From Lachnospiraceae bacterium (GTDB lineage Bacteria > Bacillota > Clostridia > Lachnospirales > Lachnospiraceae): a DNA stretch of 64,000 bases. The translations under genes and the position numbers were made by a program. Positions 62,785-64,000 of the stretch are shown one piece after another (positions within the stretch are counted from its first letter, which is position 1; every line of letters begins with the position of its first letter). Where the stretch lies: NCBI GenBank assembly GCA_910575445.1, contig CAJTFW010000012.1:29165-93164 (forward strand). Direction: 5' to 3'. The notes under the pieces were generated by a model. The model did not search any database, was not told the origin of the DNA, and worked only from the letters and a program-made list of their open reading frames with translations.

Positions 62785-63441
62785 TTATTGATTGATAACA
62801 CCGCGGATCATCTTGCTTAATCTCTTATAGACAAAAAAGGTCACAACAGAAGTTGCACCATATTTAATCAGATTAAAGGGAAGAATCCCCATAATCACCA
62901 TCCCCGCCACATCATGAACCGCTGGATTCACTCCACTGCACATAGTCACAATATCCTCCATGGTCATCCCAAACAGGCTGACATAGAATGGGATAATCAG
63001 ATACAGATTGGTAATCACAGCAACTCCTGAGACCACAAGTGTACTGACTACCATTCCGGCGATTGCGCTTCTCTTGGATTTCTCCCAATGGTAGATGATA
63101 AGTGCCGGCAACACATAGGCTGAGCTCAGAATCAGTCCTTGCAATTCTCCCGTTCCAAAAGAAAAGCTTCCCTGTATCATAAGCTGCAATAAAATCTTGA
63201 CTAAAATAATAAAAAATGCTGCCACTGGGCCAAACATATAGCCTCCCATAATCTCCATCACTCCTGATAAGTCAAACGAGAGAAATGGCGGCAGAAAAGG
63301 CAGTGGAAAGCGAAGCAGCATCAAGACGGTGCTAAGCGCTCCAAAAAGTCCGATAAAAGCGATACTTCTTACTTTTACCCGGGTGGCATGGTTGACCTGT
63401 TTTGCGGATGCTGCTTTGGCAGCTTCGTTTGTTCGATTCAT
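62785..63441 (-). CDS. ribU: Riboflavin ECF transporter S component
   Basis: 218 residues from ATG 63441 (MNRTNEAAKAAS), behind AGAAGGAGGATTCAGT; the upstream in-frame ATG at 63507 lies in the terminator. Six membrane helices, with KVRSIAFIGLFGALSTVLMLLRFPLPF and LPPFLSFDLSGVMEIMGGYMFGPVAAFFI, as in RibU/ECF folate-riboflavin S units. The FMN riboswitch upstream supports riboflavin as the substrate. It needs shared EcfA/T proteins encoded elsewhere. Confidence 0.93.
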   Translation of the reverse strand: MNRTNEAAKAASAKQVNHATRVKVRSIAFIGLFGALSTVLMLLRFPLPFLPPFLSFDLSGVMEIMGGYMFGPVAAFFIILVKILLQLMIQGSFSFGTGELQGLILSSAYVLPALIIYHWEKSKRSAIAGMVVSTLVVSGVAVITNLYLIIPFYVSLFGMTMEDIVTMCSGVNPAVHDVAGMVIMGILPFNLIKYGATSVVTFFVYKRLSKMIRGVINQ

Positions 63442-63482
63442 ACTGAATCCTCCTTCTAACATATAAATTTGAGTGTAAAAAA

Positions 63483-63502
63483 CCCGGAGACATATCTCCG
63501 GG
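63483..63502 (-). terminator. Riboswitch-controlled terminator
   Basis: CCCGGAGA / TCTCCGGG stem with a 4-nt loop, followed on the minus strand by TTTTTTACAC, between the FMN aptamer and ribU. FMN binding should favour it. Confidence 0.85.
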
Positions 63503-63520
63503 CACACATTTGCAGAAAAT

Positions 63521-63629
63521 GTCTTTTCTCATCCGGACTATACCGTCGGTTCTGGAATCTCACCAGATCAGCCGCCTAAGCGGGTCATGGACTATACCAT
63601 CGGTAGGGACTTTCACCCTGCCACAAAGA
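63521..63629 (-). promoter_or_regulatory. FMN riboswitch (RFN element)
   Basis: Hallmark segments on the minus strand: GGCAGGGTGAAAGTCCCTACCG, GGTATAGTCCATGACCCGC, CTGATCTGGTGAGATTCCAG, CCGACGGTATAGTCCGGATG, closed by GTCTTT / AAAGAC. It controls ribU via the adjacent terminator. Confidence 0.95.
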
Positions 63630-63686
63630 CTTTTGGTATTCAGTTATGAATGAAGTGATTGCAGTTACATTTCTCTGCTAGGCTCT

Positions 63687-63715
63687 ATTATAGCGCGATA
63701 TATAAAAACTGTAAA
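63687..63715 (-). promoter_or_regulatory. ribU promoter
   Basis: TTTACA (63710-63715) and TATAAT (63687-63692) with a 17-bp spacer, upstream of the riboswitch. Confidence 0.75.
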
Positions 63716-63896
63716 TACTTTACCATTATTTGATAGTGTAACTTTACTTTCGGGTTTGACTGGCCAGAGTTTACCATAGATGCTTTTTACAGACAGGAAC
63801 TACAGACTGTTTTTTATACTTTACTACATTCCTTCTTCCTGCACAACCGTTTCTTTTTTTGCGCAGACTCCCCCCCCGGTGCTTCTGAAACGGTTT

Positions 63897-64000
63897 TTAC
63901 AATCCCCTGATCTGTGTCTCAAAATACACTTTCTTTTTATTCTGCAGCGACATGCTGTGGTGGATGCTCTCCAGATATTTCCCCAGTTCTCCATGCCGGC
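63897..64000 (-). CDS. C-terminal end of an unidentified gene
   Basis: 34 residues in frame (ending NKKKVYFETQIRGL) before a TAA at 63897-63899, running off the right edge. The open reading frame with normal amino-acid use suggests a real gene end, but there is too little to name it. A GAAACGGTT hairpin (63846-63896) lies past its stop. Confidence 0.4.
   Translation of the reverse strand, partial: RHGELGKYLESIHHSMSLQNKKKVYFETQIRGL

Overview
The window looks like a chromosome segment of a Gram-positive anaerobe of the class Clostridia, most probably Lachnospiraceae. The reasons are GGAGG-type ribosome sites before nearly every gene, Firmicutes family content (GreA, CvfB, split transketolase, RibU under an FMN riboswitch, SleB hydrolase) and a Tn1549/CTn-type conjugative element. 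I cannot name a species. Almost every gene is on the minus strand.

Region 1 (1 to about 36,790) is most of an integrated conjugative element (ICE) sitting directly behind lysS. From its lysS-proximal end it carries DUF6075 and DUF3970 proteins, ParA, ParB, a RepA_N-type initiator with seven 23-bp iterons inside its own gene, two unknown conserved proteins, PcfB, VirD4, Maff2, a VirB6-like protein, PrgI, VirB4, a two-domain peptidoglycan hydrolase, DUF4315, a CD1107-type surface protein, topoisomerase III, an HTH protein, a 3,034-residue helicase/methyltransferase polyvalent protein, DUF6674 and an ArdC/YodL protein cut by the left edge. Relaxase and integrase are not in view and should lie further left. 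The backbone can stabilise a circular form (ParAB, RepA), prepare DNA (TopB, PcfB), export it (VirD4, VirB4, VirB6, PrgI, wall hydrolase) and perhaps protect it on arrival (polyvalent proteins). A tnpV gene is overprinted inside the giant polyvalent gene.

Three clearly AT-richer cargo modules interrupt the backbone: a membrane protein plus SAM methyltransferase (3276-4518), a PD-(D/E)xK-like protein plus HNH nuclease (14002-16568), and a PIN-domain/zinc-ribbon protein (30622-31941). Each is bracketed by terminator-like hairpins. They are candidate defence or addiction cargo. Three backbone proteins share a C-terminal signature (R-I/V-SVK-x-KL, about 20 residues from the end, finishing in S/C-L), which could be a transfer or docking signal.

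Region 2 (36,791 to 64,000) is ordinary chromosome: lysS-greA, a small unknown gene, dusB, birA, argF, an SPFH/NfeD pair, a SleB-type hydrolase, a pentose cluster (ROK regulator, damaged ABC transporter, split transketolase, ribulokinase-like kinase), a SpoU methyltransferase, pfkA, dnaE, cvfB, an acyl-ACP thioesterase, an XRE regulator divergent from a 40-residue membrane peptide, an MgtC family gene, threonine aldolase, tRNA-Gln(CTG), a PNPOx-like protein and ribU. In the pentose cluster a deletion seems to have fused the start of a binding-protein gene to the permease, removing the ATPase gene.
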